Positions 11,801-23,509 are shown, counted from the stretch's first letter. The stretch is DNA of 64,000 nucleotides from Silene conica (GCA_029255685.2 CM055311.2:16390952-16454951), one strand, 5' to 3'. The notes: a model not told the origin generated them from the letters alone. A program made the numbers and translations.

Positions 11801-12482
11801 TCCTTATGCTTCGGCTATAGGATCGATCATGTATGCCATGATATGCACACGTCCAGACGTTGCATATGCATTGAGTATGACCAGTCGATTCCAAGCTCAT
11901 CCAGGTGAACAACACTGTATGGCCGTGAAAAACATCCTTAAGTACCTACGGAGGACTAAAGATTGGGGATTGACTTATGGAGGCGACTCAACGCTCTGCG
12001 CCACGGGTTACGCAGATGCTAGCTTCCAAACGGATCGAGATGACTCGAAATCTCAGTCTGGATTCGTTTTTACTCTTAATGGCGCTGCTGTCAGCTGGAA
12101 AAGTTCTAAACAGAGTGTTACAGCAGATTCTACGATTGAGTCCGAGTACTATGCCGCCTCAGAAGCAGCTAAGGAAGCAATATGGATGCGTCAATTCTTA
12201 CAAGGACTATCAGTAGTGCCTAGTTCGAATGACCCAATCACCGTTTATTGTGATAATAAAGGTGCCATCTTCCAAGCTAAGGAGCATAAGTCTAGCAACA
12301 AGGCTAGGCATGTACAACGGAAAGCTCATCTAATCAGAGATTACGTGGAGCAAAAGGAGATTTTCATTGATAAGATCGCTACGGATGACAACATAGCTGA
12401 TCCTCTCACAAAAGCATTACCACGTGATAAGCATGAAGGACACATTCATTCCATGGGAATTAGATGTGTTCCTAAGTTGTAG
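8877..12482 (+). CDS. pol: Copia A gag C-terminus, protease, integrase, RT and RNase H
   Basis: Open frame in phase with the upstream gag; the first Met is at 8910 (1190 residues from there, used for numbering). Zinc knuckle C127-C140 (CHHCHKTGHWRRSC). Aspartic protease DTG at 178-180. Integrase HHCC region around 313-347 (WHCRMGH ... CESCL), then catalytic D374, D437 and E473 with D-35-E spacing. RT from about 700 with YVDD at 863-866. RNase H to the end (SGFVFTLNG, DSTIESEYYA, CDNKGAI). No frameshift or second stop was found. Length is normal for Copia, so this is the one near-functional polyprotein in the window, needing only readthrough or lack of the TAG. Confidence 0.93.
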   Translation, partial: KGQAVSPHILNMIENIEKLETLNCKISESIIVDRMLHSLHDGFALFRANYYMNDMKKTSHELHSLLVQTEKDLKLSGSVKQDVLMISSKGKGKGKAKAQGDLTVGKPKFKRSGFTKSGPGESSNSQGKTKSKDTSMECHHCHKTGHWRRSCPVYREDIKAGRVSPVGMSSYFIHMIEINHASYGTWVLDTGCGSHLCNHVQGLRNQEPLIKGEVDLRVGNGARVAAISRGTYVIQLPSGFELSLYNCYYVPCLSKNIISVSALDKLGFSFVIENNSCIFSLHNMIYGKAVSMNGIYVLDQTTEILHVNNKKLKVGDKDQTYLWHCRMGHINEKRVKQLIQNGAISPFDFESYGTCESCLISKMTRISFKGVGMRAADLLGLIHTDVCGPMSINAREGYRYFITFTDDLSRYGYVYLMKHKSESFDKFKEYQNRVQNQLGRKIKALRSDRGGEYLSHEFDQHLKDCGIVLQLTPPGTPQLNGVSERRNRTLLDMVRSMMSHTVVPDSLWGYALLSAALILNRSPSKAVDKSPYELWKGTVPNLSFIRVWGCEAYVKWRHEDKLGPRSVKTYFIGYPKGTFGHYFYSPTEQRVFVAASATFLEKEFLENKSSNRTFDLSEVQEPTTEQPLEETVPSTEAAVDIPEEPRRSGRVSIPPDRYIGMVEEHDMDDVLLLEGNEPSTYKGAMTSSDSKLWLEAMQSEMDSMYENNVWDLVDLPAKVRPLQCKWLYKIKHAVEGKQDIHKARLVAKGFTQVPGLHYDEIFAPVVMLRSIRIILAIAAFHDYEIWQMDVKTAFLNGYLEEELYMVQPEGFVDPEHPKKVCKLKRSIYELKQASRSWNHRFDQVIKENGFVRSVEEPCLYIKSSGSKIVFLVLYVDDILLIGNDIPLLSSVKAWLKNHFQMKDLGEAKRILGIRIYRDRSRRMLSLSQESYIDKILERFSMANSKKGFLPMTPGLHLSKTQEAKSLEEKERMSRIPYASAIGSIMYAMICTRPDVAYALSMTSRFQAHPGEQHCMAVKNILKYLRRTKDWGLTYGGDSTLCATGYADASFQTDRDDSKSQSGFVFTLNGAAVSWKSSKQSVTADSTIESEYYAASEAAKEAIWMRQFLQGLSVVPSSNDPITVYCDNKGAIFQAKEHKSSNKARHVQRKAHLIRDYVEQKEIFIDKIATDDNIADPLTKALPRDKHEGHIHSMGIRCVPKL

Positions 12483-13372
12483 TACTCTTTTATGAATTCA
12501 TGTAATAATTCCTTTTCTCGTGTACTCTATTCAACCTTATTGTTATGATATAAAATGTTTTGTTTTTCATGTGGAATTGTACGCCAATTTTGAACACCAC
12601 AAAGTGAACTGATTAACATTACATCGTTTTGGTCCTTGATTACCCACTTGAGCTGATAACTCAGGTAATCATTTTGTGACGTTGGTTGATGGTGGGTTCA
12701 ACGAGCCATAAGTCACGCGGCTGACTGACCAATCACATAGGCGAGTTATACGGATATCTCGTAGGACACCCCGTGACAACGTTATGGAGTCCTAAATGTT
12801 TTATAACATTGGGTGCCGGGTCGTGGATAGGACCTCCATAGTGTTCCTTAGAGTCGAGTCTTTTGACTTTCAACTGTCTCTTGAGATTAAGGCAGATTTT
12901 GGGTAACTTTGGTTTCTTTCCCACGGTCTCCGTAACAGGGGCCAAGAGGATTTTCTCTGGGTTATTTCATGCTGCGCGATATCGGCAGGATTCGAGTTGA
13001 GGGAAATATCCAAACCCTTATCAGGATTTTATCATTTCTCAGGGCCACTCGAGGAGTAGTAACTGAAATGCATGGCCATGCTCGAATACAGATTCGTTTT
13101 ATCAGTTAAGTTACTCTCTAGTCGGGGAAACCACTCTTGATACAGATCGCTTGTGAGATACGACCTTTGCGAATGCGGATTTGCAAATTGTCTGACATTG
13201 AGTGGGAGAAATTTTAAAAGGATATGAGATTCGGTTATCGCACCTACAATTTTAAAAGGATATGAGATTCGGTTATCGCACCTACACTTGTACGGACAAG
13301 TGGGAGTTTGTTGGAGACTTGTGTCCTCCACATGTAGTGTGATAACGTCATTGCACATACCCTTGTACGGAC
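12483..13372 (+). other. 3' UTR of Copia A
   Basis: No ORF of note. It contains the 3'-UTR block shared with E, F and G at 13038-13085 (ggccactcgaggag ... tggccatgctcg). Further on is a direct duplication of about 36 bp (attttaaaaggatatgag..., about 13213-13286) followed by a duplicated polypurine/LTR-start unit. The minus-strand ORFs at 12733-12945 and 13032-13613 are shadows; the second runs into the LTR. Confidence 0.6.
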
Positions 13373-13383
13373 AAGTGGGAGAT
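13213..13383 (+). repeat. duplicated 3'-end module with decoy LTR start
   Basis: After two tandem copies of an approximately 36-bp unit comes acttgtacggacaagtggga followed by TGTTGGAGACTTGTGTCC (from 13309), which looks like a polypurine tract plus the first ~44 bp of a related but different LTR. Then cttgtacggacaagtggga recurs and abuts the real LTR at 13384. Confidence 0.65.
13373..13383 (+). promoter_or_regulatory. polypurine tract of Copia A
   Basis: aagtgggagat immediately before the 3' LTR TGTTGGGG. Confidence 0.85.
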
Positions 13384-14389
13384 TGTTGGGGCTGGTGTCC
13401 TTGACAGTTACTACAATGACTTACTAAATCTCTTAAAGGATCACAAGGGCATACTTTTGTATTATTATCAGTTGATCCACGTTTATCAATAACGGTTGGC
13501 TTGCTAGATAAGTTTGACGTTATTGTCATACGGATGACGGTGATCAACTGGTCCCTATACGTCACACCTATAGGACACGTTTGAGAGATGTGAAGGTATG
13601 AAAATACAGTCACATTTATGCCGGATATGACTAAACAGTTAGTCAGAGGAATTGACTATTAAATTAGTCAATGAGATGTTGAGATTATTATTTAATACGG
13701 ATTAAATAATTTTAGCTAATGCGGATTACATGATTAATTCGTAAAATTAAATACAAGCAGTTATATTTAATTAAATATTGAATTTGCGTATTAATATAAA
13801 CAGTTATATTAATTTGGCCAATTATACAATATCGTATTTTATCAGACCATTATTAATATATCGACTGTATTAATATCTGATAACATGTGTGCGATTTATA
13901 ATAAATACCCGCAAATTATATTTTAGCAAAATGGGTCGAATCATGCATTGGAATAAGGTAGGAGTGGAAAGCCCACTCCTACCCAAGACCAATCTCGGCC
14001 GGCCAAGTATTACAAAAGGAGAGAACTTCTCCTTTTGTGAGACGACTGATTGTTTTACTGATTAAAAACAGATCTCAAGAATAATTAGGGTTTTGAGAAC
14101 ATCTTTTTCCCAAAACTCAGATCTCACATCTAAAACCTCAAAAGGCTCTCCCCATATTGCAAGGCAATTGGAGAGTACTTTCTAGCACACGCGGCATCAT
14201 CTCAAACAAAGTCTTGGGTGCAAGTTATAGGAGGGAATTTACTTTAATTCCTGTTCTTAGGCCTATTCAAGCAAGGACCCAAGGTTGATTTCTTTTTCAT
14301 GCTTTTTATTAACTTATGACAATAATCACAATTGTATGTTTCATTATAATCCTGCAAGTTTAGGGCGAATACATGCTTTATTCCCCACA
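13384..14389 (+). repeat. 3' LTR of Copia A
   Basis: 1006 bp, TGTTGGGG to CCCCACA, followed by TSD taggg. Nearly identical to 5629-6634. It contains the core block at 13467-13577. Confidence 0.93.
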
Positions 14390-16014
14390 TAGGGACACCA
14401 TGAAGTTTCACCACATGCTAAACATAAGCCTTGGCCAATTCAGCCTTACTCCAAGTCTCCTTCATTGGTATGAAATGGGCCGACTTAGTCAACCTGTCAA
14501 CTATCACCCAAATCATGTCATTCCCTCTCGAAGTCCTCGGTAAACGCACAATAAAATCCATGGAAATGCTTTCCCATTTCCACTCAGGTACGTCCAGGGG
14601 CTGTAACTTCCCTTGCGGTCTCTTATGCTCCCCTTTGACCCTTTGACATACCAAGCAACGGGAAACAAACTCAGCTACTTCTTGCTTCATCTTTGGCCAC
14701 CAGAAAGCTTTCTTCAGATCCTTGTACAACTTATCCCCTCCAGGATGGACAGAATAAGGTGTAGAATGAGCTTCACTCATAATCTTCCTCTTTAGCTCCT
14801 CATCTTCAGGCACGCACCATCTCCCATCGAATCTCAGACTACCATCTCTGTGAACCTCGAACTTAGAATATGGCTCTGCTTCACTAGCTTTGCTCACTGC
14901 CTCACGCCACTTCTGAATTCTAGGATCATCCTTCTGTCTTTCTCGAATCTCAGAATATAATTCAGGCTCGATCATCAAATCTCCCAGGGTCTCACCCTTC
15001 CTAATCACAGCGATTCCCATCTGACCCAACTCGCGATACATACTCAATCTGGACATAGCTGTGCATAGAGCGTGAACGGACTTCCTACTCAATGCATCAG
15101 CCACAACATTAGCCTTCCCTTCCTTGTACAGAATTTCCATGTCATAATCTCCGATAAGCTCGATCCATCTCCTCTGGCGCATGTTTAGTTCCCTCTGAGT
15201 ATAGATGTACTTCAGGCTCTTATGATCAGAATACACTTTGAATGTAGCTCCATAAAGATAATGTCGCCACAGCTTAAGTGCAAAAACTACTGCTCCCAGC
15301 TCCAGATCATGCGTCGGATAATTCTCATCATAAGGCTTCAGCTGCCTAGAAGCATAAGCGATTACTCTCCCATTCTGCATCAGCACACATCCCAATCCCT
15401 TCTTAGAAGCATCAGTATACACTTCAAAATTCTCACTTCCCTCTGGCAACGCAAGGATAGGAGCTGTGGTGAGACGCTCCTTCAGGTCTAGAAATGCCTT
15501 CTCACAGCTCTCATCCCAGACAAATCTGTTCTCTTTCCGCATCAACGAAGTCATCGGTTTGGCTATCTTTGAATAATCTTTCACGAATCTCCTGTAATAA
15601 CCAGCCAATCCCAAGAAACTACGAATGTCGGGCACATTCCTTGGTCGCTCCCATTTTGAAACGGCCTCAATCTTGCTAGGGTCAACAGACACACCCTCCT
15701 TAGACACCACATGACCCAGAAAGGCAACCTTCTCGAGCCAAAATTCGCACTTACTCAGCTTGGCATATAATTGATGATCCCTCAAAGTTTGTAACACCAA
15801 GCTCAAATGTTTAGCATGCTCCTCTCTATCCTTCGAGTACACTAAGATGTCATCGATAAATATCACCATAAACTGGTCCAGATAAGGACTAAACACTCTG
15901 TTCATCAAATCCATGAAAACAGCAGGTGCGTTAGTCAAACCAAATGGCATCACTACGAATTCATAATGCCCATACCTCGATCTGAACGCAATCTTGTGAA
16001 TATCTGCATCTTTG
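14390..16014 (-). pseudogene. pol: Tekay-1 pol middle segment: RT C-terminal half, RNase H, integrase N-terminus
   Basis: Flanked by insertion B (upstream in the gene) and insertion A (downstream). From 16009 the frame gives [13 protein letters not shown], then [10 protein letters not shown] and the RT active site FIDD (residues 32-35 from the Met at 15953). RNase H follows ([29 protein letters not shown]). The integrase zinc region is [11 protein letters not shown] ... CLVCQRVK, then the start of the catalytic core ([18 protein letters not shown]). A TAG at 14418-14420 follows KAELAKAYV; family sequence resumes beyond it (LHGVP) up to the insertion point. Otherwise the frame is clean over 511 codons. 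Confidence 0.93.
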
Positions 16015-16863
16015 TGTAAAACCCCTCGCGAAAGCGGAAAATTAAAACATACAAAGTATTAAAAATGCAGCGGAATTAAAATTTTTTAACATAAACAACA
16101 TGCAAGAAGAATTAAACTGAAACAGAAACTAACATAAACTGAAATAGATAAGTCACAGTTCTATGTACGAACGAAAATATAAATACAAAGCCTGGGATGG
16201 AATATCCCTACAGGCACCAACAAAACTGTATTAAAAGAAACTAAGAGTCTAGTTAATCGGTACACGTGTATGTCATATGATGAAAGGATCATCACTCGCT
16301 AGCTCTCGTGTGAACCCCGATCCAACCTGCATGTACCTACATATATGAAAACATGTATGCCACAATCAGTGGGGAGTGACTAGAGTTCTCCTAGCCACCT
16401 TTTGTAACGACACGTAACACATAAAGCAATACAGAATACTCCAACATATATAAACATGTGAAGCATAAACATCTCATCAACTGTTCTCATACTATCATGC
16501 GATACAAATGCATAGCTCTCAAACCAACTTCATAAACCGTTAGGAAGGAGAGCCGGTTTCCCTACTGGTTACCCAGTCGGGGGGTCTTTCAGTCCAACTA
16601 TTTATGAAACCGATCAAAGAGTTGCCCAATGCCTTGGATGAACAAAACTAAAGTCAAACATAAGACTCCTCAACAACAGCATCTGCAACATCAGTAACAC
16701 ATCTATATCTGACACTGTACCAACACTAGGCAAGCAGATAAATTCAGCAAGTATAAGGTTCAGCGGTCAGCTTAAGACATAACCTATATACCAAAACATT
16801 CAGCAAGTATATAACACCGTACCCCTACTCAGGCAAGTATATACCAATCAACACACACAAGCG

Positions 16864-17144
16864 AACCACCCACGAAGGGGTTCAACACGGAGAAAGACGG
16901 AAACACCCACGGAGGGGTTCGTCAGGAAGGCAGAACCACCCACGAAGGGGTTCGCACGAAGGAAACATAACCACCAACGGAGGGGTTCGACACGGAGGAA
17001 GCAGAACCACCCACGGAGGGCTTCGCACGGAGAAGACAGAACCACCCACGGAGGGGTTCGTTAGAAGAAAGCAGAACCACCCACGGAGGGGTTCGCACGA
17101 AGAAGACAGAACCACCCACGGAGGGGTTCGTTCGGAACAACACA
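16864..17144 (-). repeat. 35-bp minisatellite in LTR B (8 units)
   Basis: Eight head-to-tail units of about 35 bp built on aaccacccacggaggggttc plus a variable purine-rich tail. All three minus frames stay partly open, giving repetitive Gly/Trp/Pro-rich ORFs without start context or domain. Confidence 0.9.
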
Positions 17145-17439
17145 ATGAACCAAATCTCCTAAGGAGGCTACTCTTTGAACCACAATCAATTCCTTGGAAT
17201 ATATTCACTCGACACTTAATTGACCCCGGGAACTAAGACGAGGGAGAGCCGGTTTCCCTTTCGGTTGCCCGACCGGGGGGTCTCTATCCTCACTCCATTC
17301 CCGAACCCAATATAGTGTCGCCCATCCTCCGGGGACCTCAAATACATATCAAAGATACTCAGAACGAGTTTCAATCAAAAACCGATCAACCGTTTAAAAG
17401 TTACGAACTAATTACAAAACGTAACAACCTACAGGGGTC

Positions 17440-17725
17440 CCCAGCCGGTCGGCAGGCAGCCGGTCGGCCGGCTGGTGATCCTTTCAGCCTCCCTCTTTTA
17501 AAAAGACAAAACATTACAAAGGGACTCCCAGCCGGTCGGCCGGCTGGGAACCCAAATTCCCTAGCCTTCTCAAAATTCGCAAACCCACCCCAAATGTACT
17601 CCCAGCCGGCTGGCAGGCGGCCGGTCTGCCGGCTGGGCTCCCTTTACCTATGTTCTCGAAAAGAAACGCAAAACAACTCAATGCCTTCCCAGCCGGTTGA
17701 CCGGCGGCCGGTCGGTCGACCGGCT
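17440..17725 (-). repeat. four GC-rich palindromic modules in LTR B
   Basis: Units at 17441-17474, 17527-17548, 17601-17637 and 17690-17725. Each has the form cccagccggtcg...ggccggctggg, able to fold into a strong hairpin, and they are separated by 50-65 bp of AT-rich sequence. The fourth includes ggtcggtcgacc, the motif repeated in the Copia A leader. Confidence 0.8.
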
Positions 17726-18682
17726 CAGAGAGCCTAATTAGAAAATCGTGTTTTTCCAGCTACTTCAAAAACTCATTAAATCGATACCAAAACTCGAGAA
17801 TCGCTACAAGCAAAGTTTACTCAACATTACTAATCATAATTTAACACTAACTAACAGCAATTCAACCCATAACAATCCTCAAAATGATTATAACAAGTAT
17901 CCGTCGCAAAACATGTAATTTCTGAAAATCGCTTATGAACATGTGAAACAACAACAAGGCATGAATTCAACATGTATGAACAATCCTAAACATGTTACTA
18001 AGTCCATTATCATCATCCTTAAACAAAATTCAGAAACAATAACAAGAACAACATCACAAGTGCTAATATTCACAATAAGGCCGAGTTTTCTCATTATCGT
18101 CACCTCAAATGCAATCCGGCTTAAAGATCCTCCTCTACAACGAAGCTATCAACCCCCGGGTCGTCCAAGCCCACACCTACATCACGAAAAACAAGTTTAA
18201 CGGACTGAAAATCGAATTCTACAAAAACAGCCCGAAATTCGAAGTGAAGGATTTGAAAAACGAAAGTGATAGATGGCTTGCAAATTTGATGAGGATTCCG
18301 AAAATGTTATTATTACCTTAATTCGGTAGACGGAGATGAAGAAAAGAGTAAAAGAAGATGATATTAATGGAGGTTTTTGGAGAAAAAGAGTTTACAGTGG
18401 AAATGTTGTTTTGAAGGAGATGAATGTCGACATGTGAGTTTTATGAGGGTTTAAGAAGTGTCCTTTCCGTTTAGAATGAAACGGGTTAGGATACTTGAAC
18501 GGGTTTTTAAGTTGGGGACTTACTTTACCAAGTTTGTATTCGTCTTAAGGACTTAAGGTTCTTAAGACGGATCCTATGAATTATTTTAAAATAACTTAAC
18601 ATTAAATATAAAAATATTATTTTATCCCGTAAAAATAAATAAAACTTTTAAAATATAATTGACGAAAATGCGGGATGTTACA

Positions 18683-18695
18683 ATCACCCAATCTT
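18683..18695 (-). promoter_or_regulatory. probable polypurine tract of LARD B
   Basis: Minus-strand AAGATTGGGTGAT next to the 3' LTR start. It is purine-rich with three T interruptions, so it is accepted mainly by position. Confidence 0.45.
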
Positions 18696-21600
18696 CAAAA
18701 AGTTTCGTCCTCGAAACTCGAAGTAAATATAAAAAACAACTCTAACTTTCAAAATATATCAAGCGGGTTATGATAACTCAAAACTCTATCTTGCAAAAAG
18801 GTTTCAAGAAACAAAAGGTTTCAAGGCACAAGTCTTGTCAATGGACGTCGGGATTCTCGTTACGTATTCAAGAGTCCGACATTCCAAATCTGAGGCAAGT
18901 CCAAAAATTTTGTTCAAATACAGTTCAAAATTAGGTTGGTTCGGTGTTGACAAGCACTGCACGGGTTATCAGACGTCTCTAATAACAAGTTCTAGTGGCA
19001 GTCAACACTGAAACCTGACAAAATCGTAAAACGTTACGCTCTTTAAAACCAAGTTTTCCTCAAAATTACCCTTTATTCTCGAATTCTTGAAAAGATAAAT
19101 TTGTAACAATGATTTAAAGTTGTTTCTAACGGAAGAGAAGGCAGTTTCAATTTTCAAAACAACAAGCTTTTTCCAAAAACCGTGAATTTAAAGTCAACAA
19201 TTGGGGAACGGGTTTCAAAACAGACGTTTGAGAGCGCGAAGACAATTACAGAGCTTATTTTCACACGAAGGATTAGGGTTTCAAGCCTCGCGGCTGTCAG
19301 AACTCAAAAAGAAGGGGTTGAAGGAAAGGAACAATCAAGTCGAAGGTTAAAGAAGACGGTAACCTTTGCCAAACATGGGTGCACTAACCGCTCAATTCAC
19401 AATCAAAACATCGTTACAACGATTCCCAATATATCCCTAGGAGGTCAATTCAAGTGATCTCTAACCTCTCAATGGTTTCACGATCCCTCTTACCATTATT
19501 TCTTCCACATAACAAGGTATTCCTCAACAAGAAGGTTTCCAAAACTCTCACTCAGTTCACACTAAAATCCGTTCAATCACGGTTAAGGATCTCTCACTCA
19601 AGGTGGAAGCCTAATACACATTCCTCGGACCAAGGTCCACGCACTTTCAACACTTTAAACCAGAATTCTATAACCATGACACCGAACCTCGAAACCCAAA
19701 ATATGGCATTCATCATCCTATAACCTTAAATTTTGACAGTTCGATCCTAGCAAACCTATTCCACAAGATTCGATATCTTAAATTCCCAATTTTATTATCA
19801 CAGTGAACATTCAAATCAAGTCCCTACTAAGGTAACAGCTCTCAAATCCTCTGGTTTCTAACCACTTACCAACAATATATACCTCAAAGAAAGTTCCAAA
19901 GCAGTAACAACTTCCACTCTTATAGTTTCCATAAGATTTAGGCATTCACATTCCGAGATTCCTCGATTGACATTTATGAACACTTATAAGTTTCAAATTT
20001 CCACTCTACGATTACCTCAAACATCAACGGTTACCTGTAAGTACATCAATAGGCAAATGTCGAGGTTCCATAAGTAACTCACGGTCAACACTCAGTCAGT
20101 TCTAAAAGTCCACTTGTAAATGTCTCAATATTCTCACACTGTTACCAATAACTCTCGCTCCTCAAATCTGGTCCTTTCTGCATTACAAAAATTCCTCAAG
20201 ATTAAGTAGCACTAACTTACCTCATTCAACCAATTAACCACATCATCATTATCCAAGGTACATTCCTCTAAATTCATCTAGAACTCCAAGCATTCTATTC
20301 AAATCCTCAAATGGTACTTCAAAATCTACAAATACCACTTACACACCGACCCATCCTACATGGAACTCTCAAGACGGTACACTATCCAACATCGCCCGAA
20401 CATTATTCTCACCAACTCTCTCAACCAAATCCTGGCAACGCTGAACCAAGCATTCCTCAAGGCATGTATCTCTACCGCAAGAACAGGTCGATCTCGCGAC
20501 TATTCTAAATGAAAAGGAACAAGGCTCACCGAAGAGGAGATGAGATGCGAACTTCAGGGATAAACACGACACAGGTCTCGAGAGAGACACACGGAAGACG
20601 GCTCGAGGGGCAACAAGATGATAGGTAAGGAACTGTAAGCTATGGACTCCAATAAAATTGAAGCCAAGATCAGAAGGAGAAGCAAAGGAGAGGAAAGGAG
20701 AGAAGAGATATGAAAGAAACGATTACGGAAATCTCCCAAGGTGCGGGTCTCTCACTATTCTCACGGGGTTCTCACTTCTTACTTCCCAAATCAACCCATT
20801 CGATTATCGGTTCTCACGAACAATTCCTCCAATGATTTATACACCCAAATCTTCCAACTTTTAGACAATATCATCATTACAGCTACCTATCCCCAAAAGT
20901 TTGAGATGTCACATCTCTGCTAGTTCCACAAATGACAATTCAATAACACTTTCAGGTCATCACCCCTATATGCTATATCCACTTTATTTACTTCCTTACT
21001 GTCCACCAGATAACAATTCCTAAACCATCAAGTTTTCCGAATTCTCGTCTCCCAATAGATCACTTTATCCTATCCACAGACCGGTGGTGCATCCTCAAAT
21101 TTCTCTTAAGTTTTTCAGTAAATAAACATTAAGATTCAATAACCAGCCTAGGGTCAAATAGTGGTTCACTACTTCTAAGTTTAAGTCATAAACTCTTCAA
21201 GTATTCAACTATTATAGCCAATGATTTGTATTCCTCCACAACGGACCTTTCTCAGCTCAATCACTCACCTGAGTCAATTGATACTAACTCACTTTACTCA
21301 TCTATTCTTTTTCATTGGCATCTTAAGCCTATTCTTCTAGGTCGCTCTATAACCTCAAGTATCTTATCTAACTCTTTAAATAGTACCCTTCAATCCACAA
21401 ACTTTCACGATCTAAGCATGGTTCTCAAGGTAGGTTCCACCGAGTACTAAGTATACAACTCAACCTTCAAGCAAGTATCCTATCACTCACTTTCACTCTC
21501 CCAATTGGATAGACAACTAGACCCTTGGATCACCCAAAACATGTCTCTCTATACCTCTTAAGTTATCCCTCAATAACAATATTTCTCATAACACAGCTTA

Positions 21601-22070
21601 CGGTTATCCTAAGACTAGTTCCACCAAATCCAATAAAAGGGGAGTTTACCGAAAGGGCACCTTAAGAATGTAAGCAACAAGGTTAAGCTGAAAAGATATG
21701 AAGATCTGTTCAATTAAGATAGACAAATAATCTAAAACACGGATGTGCATCCGGAGTTATCAAATAAGGTGGTGCACAAGGAAAGAGGAGTATCTTCAAG
21801 GTTCAGAAGTATTCTCCAATAATAGCACGCATCTTCCATCATCGGTAGAAACTTCGATCTCCACCGCCAAATGGATAAGCCCACGGTTCGTCGATCGAAA
21901 GATATAAAAGTGAAGTCAATGACAATCAACAAACATGTTAGAGCCTAATAGAAGCAATCACAAAACAGACTACAATATAAGTCCTTAAATCTACCCCATC
22001 TCTCATTCATTATTTAGTTATATGGTCAAGTTAAGGTTGGGGGTCACATGAGTGCGTCGGGAGCAATAAT
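18696..22070 (-). other. non-coding interior of LARD B
   Basis: 3.4 kb without gag, protease, RT, RNase H or integrase motifs. On the + strand it is a C/A/T-rich stretch with many ctcaa and ttcc words and short ORFs only (the longest about 90 codons at 19182-19723). It probably serves only as packaged RNA. I see no captured gene. Confidence 0.7.
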
Positions 22071-22082
22071 GCTCTGATACCA
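22071..22082 (-). promoter_or_regulatory. primer binding site of LARD B
   Basis: Minus-strand TGGTATCAGAGC, 2 nt from the 5' LTR end at 22085. Complementary to initiator tRNA-Met. It fixes the orientation. Confidence 0.9.
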
Positions 22083-22933
22083 ACTGTAAAACCCCTCGCG
22101 AAAGCGGAAAATTAAAACATACAAAGTACTAAAAATGCAGCGGAATTAAAACTTTTTAACATAAACAACATGCGAGAAGAATTAAACTGAAATAGAAACA
22201 AACATAAACTGAAATAGATAAGTCACAGTTCTAAGTACGAACGAAAATATAAATACAAAGCCTGGGATGGAACATCCCTACAGGCACCAACAAAACTGTA
22301 TTAAAAGAAACTAAGAGTCTAGCTAATCGGTAGACGTGTATGTCATATGATGAAAGGATCATCACTCGCTAGCTCTCGTGTGAACCCCGAACCAACCTGC
22401 ATGTACCTACATACATGAAAACATGTATGCCACAATCAGTGGGGAGTGACTAGAGTTCTCCTAGCCACCTTTTGTAACGACACGTAACACATAAAGCAAT
22501 ACAGAATACTCCAACATATATAAACATGTGAAGCATAAACATCTCATCAACTGTTCTCATACTATCATGCGATACAAATGCATAGCTCTCAATCCAACTT
22601 CATAAACCGTTAGGAAGGAGAGCCGGTTTCCCTACTGGTTACCCAGTCGGGGGGTCTTTCAGTCCAACTATTTATGAAACCGATCAAAGAGTCGCCCAAT
22701 GCCTTGGATGAACAAAACTAAATTCAAACATAAGACTCCGCAACAACAGCATCTACAACATCAGTAACACATCTATATCTGACATTGTACCAACACTAGG
22801 CAAGCAGATAAATTCAGCAAGTATAAGGTTCAGCAGTCAGCTTAAGACATAACCTATATACCAAAACATTCAGCAAGTATATAACACCGTACCCCTACTC
22901 AGGCAAGTATATACCAATCAACACACACAAGTG

Positions 22934-23214
22934 AACCACCCACGGAGGGGTTCAACACGGATAAAGACGGAACCACCCACGGAGGGGTTCGTTAGGAAGG
23001 CAGAACCACCCACGAAGGGGTTCGCACGAAGCAAACAAAACCACCCACGGAGGGGTTCGACACGGAGGAAGCAGAACCACCCACGGAGGGCTTCGCACGG
23101 AGAAGACAGAACCACCCACGGAGGGGTTCGTTAGAAGAAAGCAGAACCACCCACGGAGGGGTTCGCACGAAGAAGACAGAACCTCCCACGGACGGGTTCG
23201 TCCGGAACAACACA
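22934..23214 (-). repeat. 35-bp minisatellite in 5' LTR B (8 units)
   Basis: Same 281-bp, eight-unit array as at 16864-17144, with a few unit-specific substitutions. Copy number has not changed since insertion. Confidence 0.9.
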
Positions 23215-23509
23215 ATGAACCAAATCTCCAAAGGAGGCTACTATTTGAACCACAATCAATTCCTTGGAATATATTCACTCGACACTTAATTGACCCCGGG
23301 AACTAAGACGAGGGAGAGCCGATATCCCTTTCGGTTGCCCGACCAGGGGGTCTCTATCCTCACTCCATTCCCGAACCCAATATAGTGTCGCCCATCCTCC
23401 GGGGACCTCAAATACATATCAAAGATACACAGAACGAGTTCAATCAAAAACCGATCAACCGTTTAAAAGTTACGAACGAATTACAAAACGTAACAACCTA
23501 CAGGGGTCC

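Larger units (their letters stand above)
5629..14389 (+). mobile_element. Copia LTR retrotransposon A, nearly intact
   Basis: An 8761-bp element flanked by a perfect 5-bp TSD, taggg (5624-5628 and 14390-14394), in the integrase of Tekay-1. It has two 1006-bp LTRs, a primer site, a 1.8-kb leader, a gag-pol frame with one TAG, a 0.9-kb 3' UTR and a polypurine tract. By eye the LTRs differ at about six positions (roughly 0.6%), so it is young. Domain order protease-integrase-RT-RNase H defines Ty1/Copia. I do not assign the lineage firmly; the RNase H wording resembles the Angela/Tork side. Confidence 0.93.
16015..18682 (-). repeat. 3' LTR of LARD B
   Basis: On + it runs tgtaaaacccc ... gggatgttaca (on minus TGTAACATCCC ... 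GGGGTTTTACA). It holds a 35-bp tandem array (16864-17144) and four GC-rich palindromic modules (17440-17725). The ORFs here arise from those repeats and are not genes. Confidence 0.93.

Noticed and set aside
13032..13613. 193-codon minus ORF at the 3' end of Copia A
   Set aside because: Antisense of the 3' UTR and LTR; no domain, and the N-terminus repeats the LTR antisense seen at 5858.
16864..17144. CRISPR-like array of regular repeats
   Set aside because: The repeats are head-to-tail with related tails rather than unique spacers, they lie in a plant LTR, and there are no cas genes.
16848..17208. Overlapping minus-strand ORFs of 65-108 codons in LTR B (also 22918-23278)
   Set aside because: All three frames are open only because the 35-bp tandem unit lacks stops. 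The translations are repetitive with no start context or domain.
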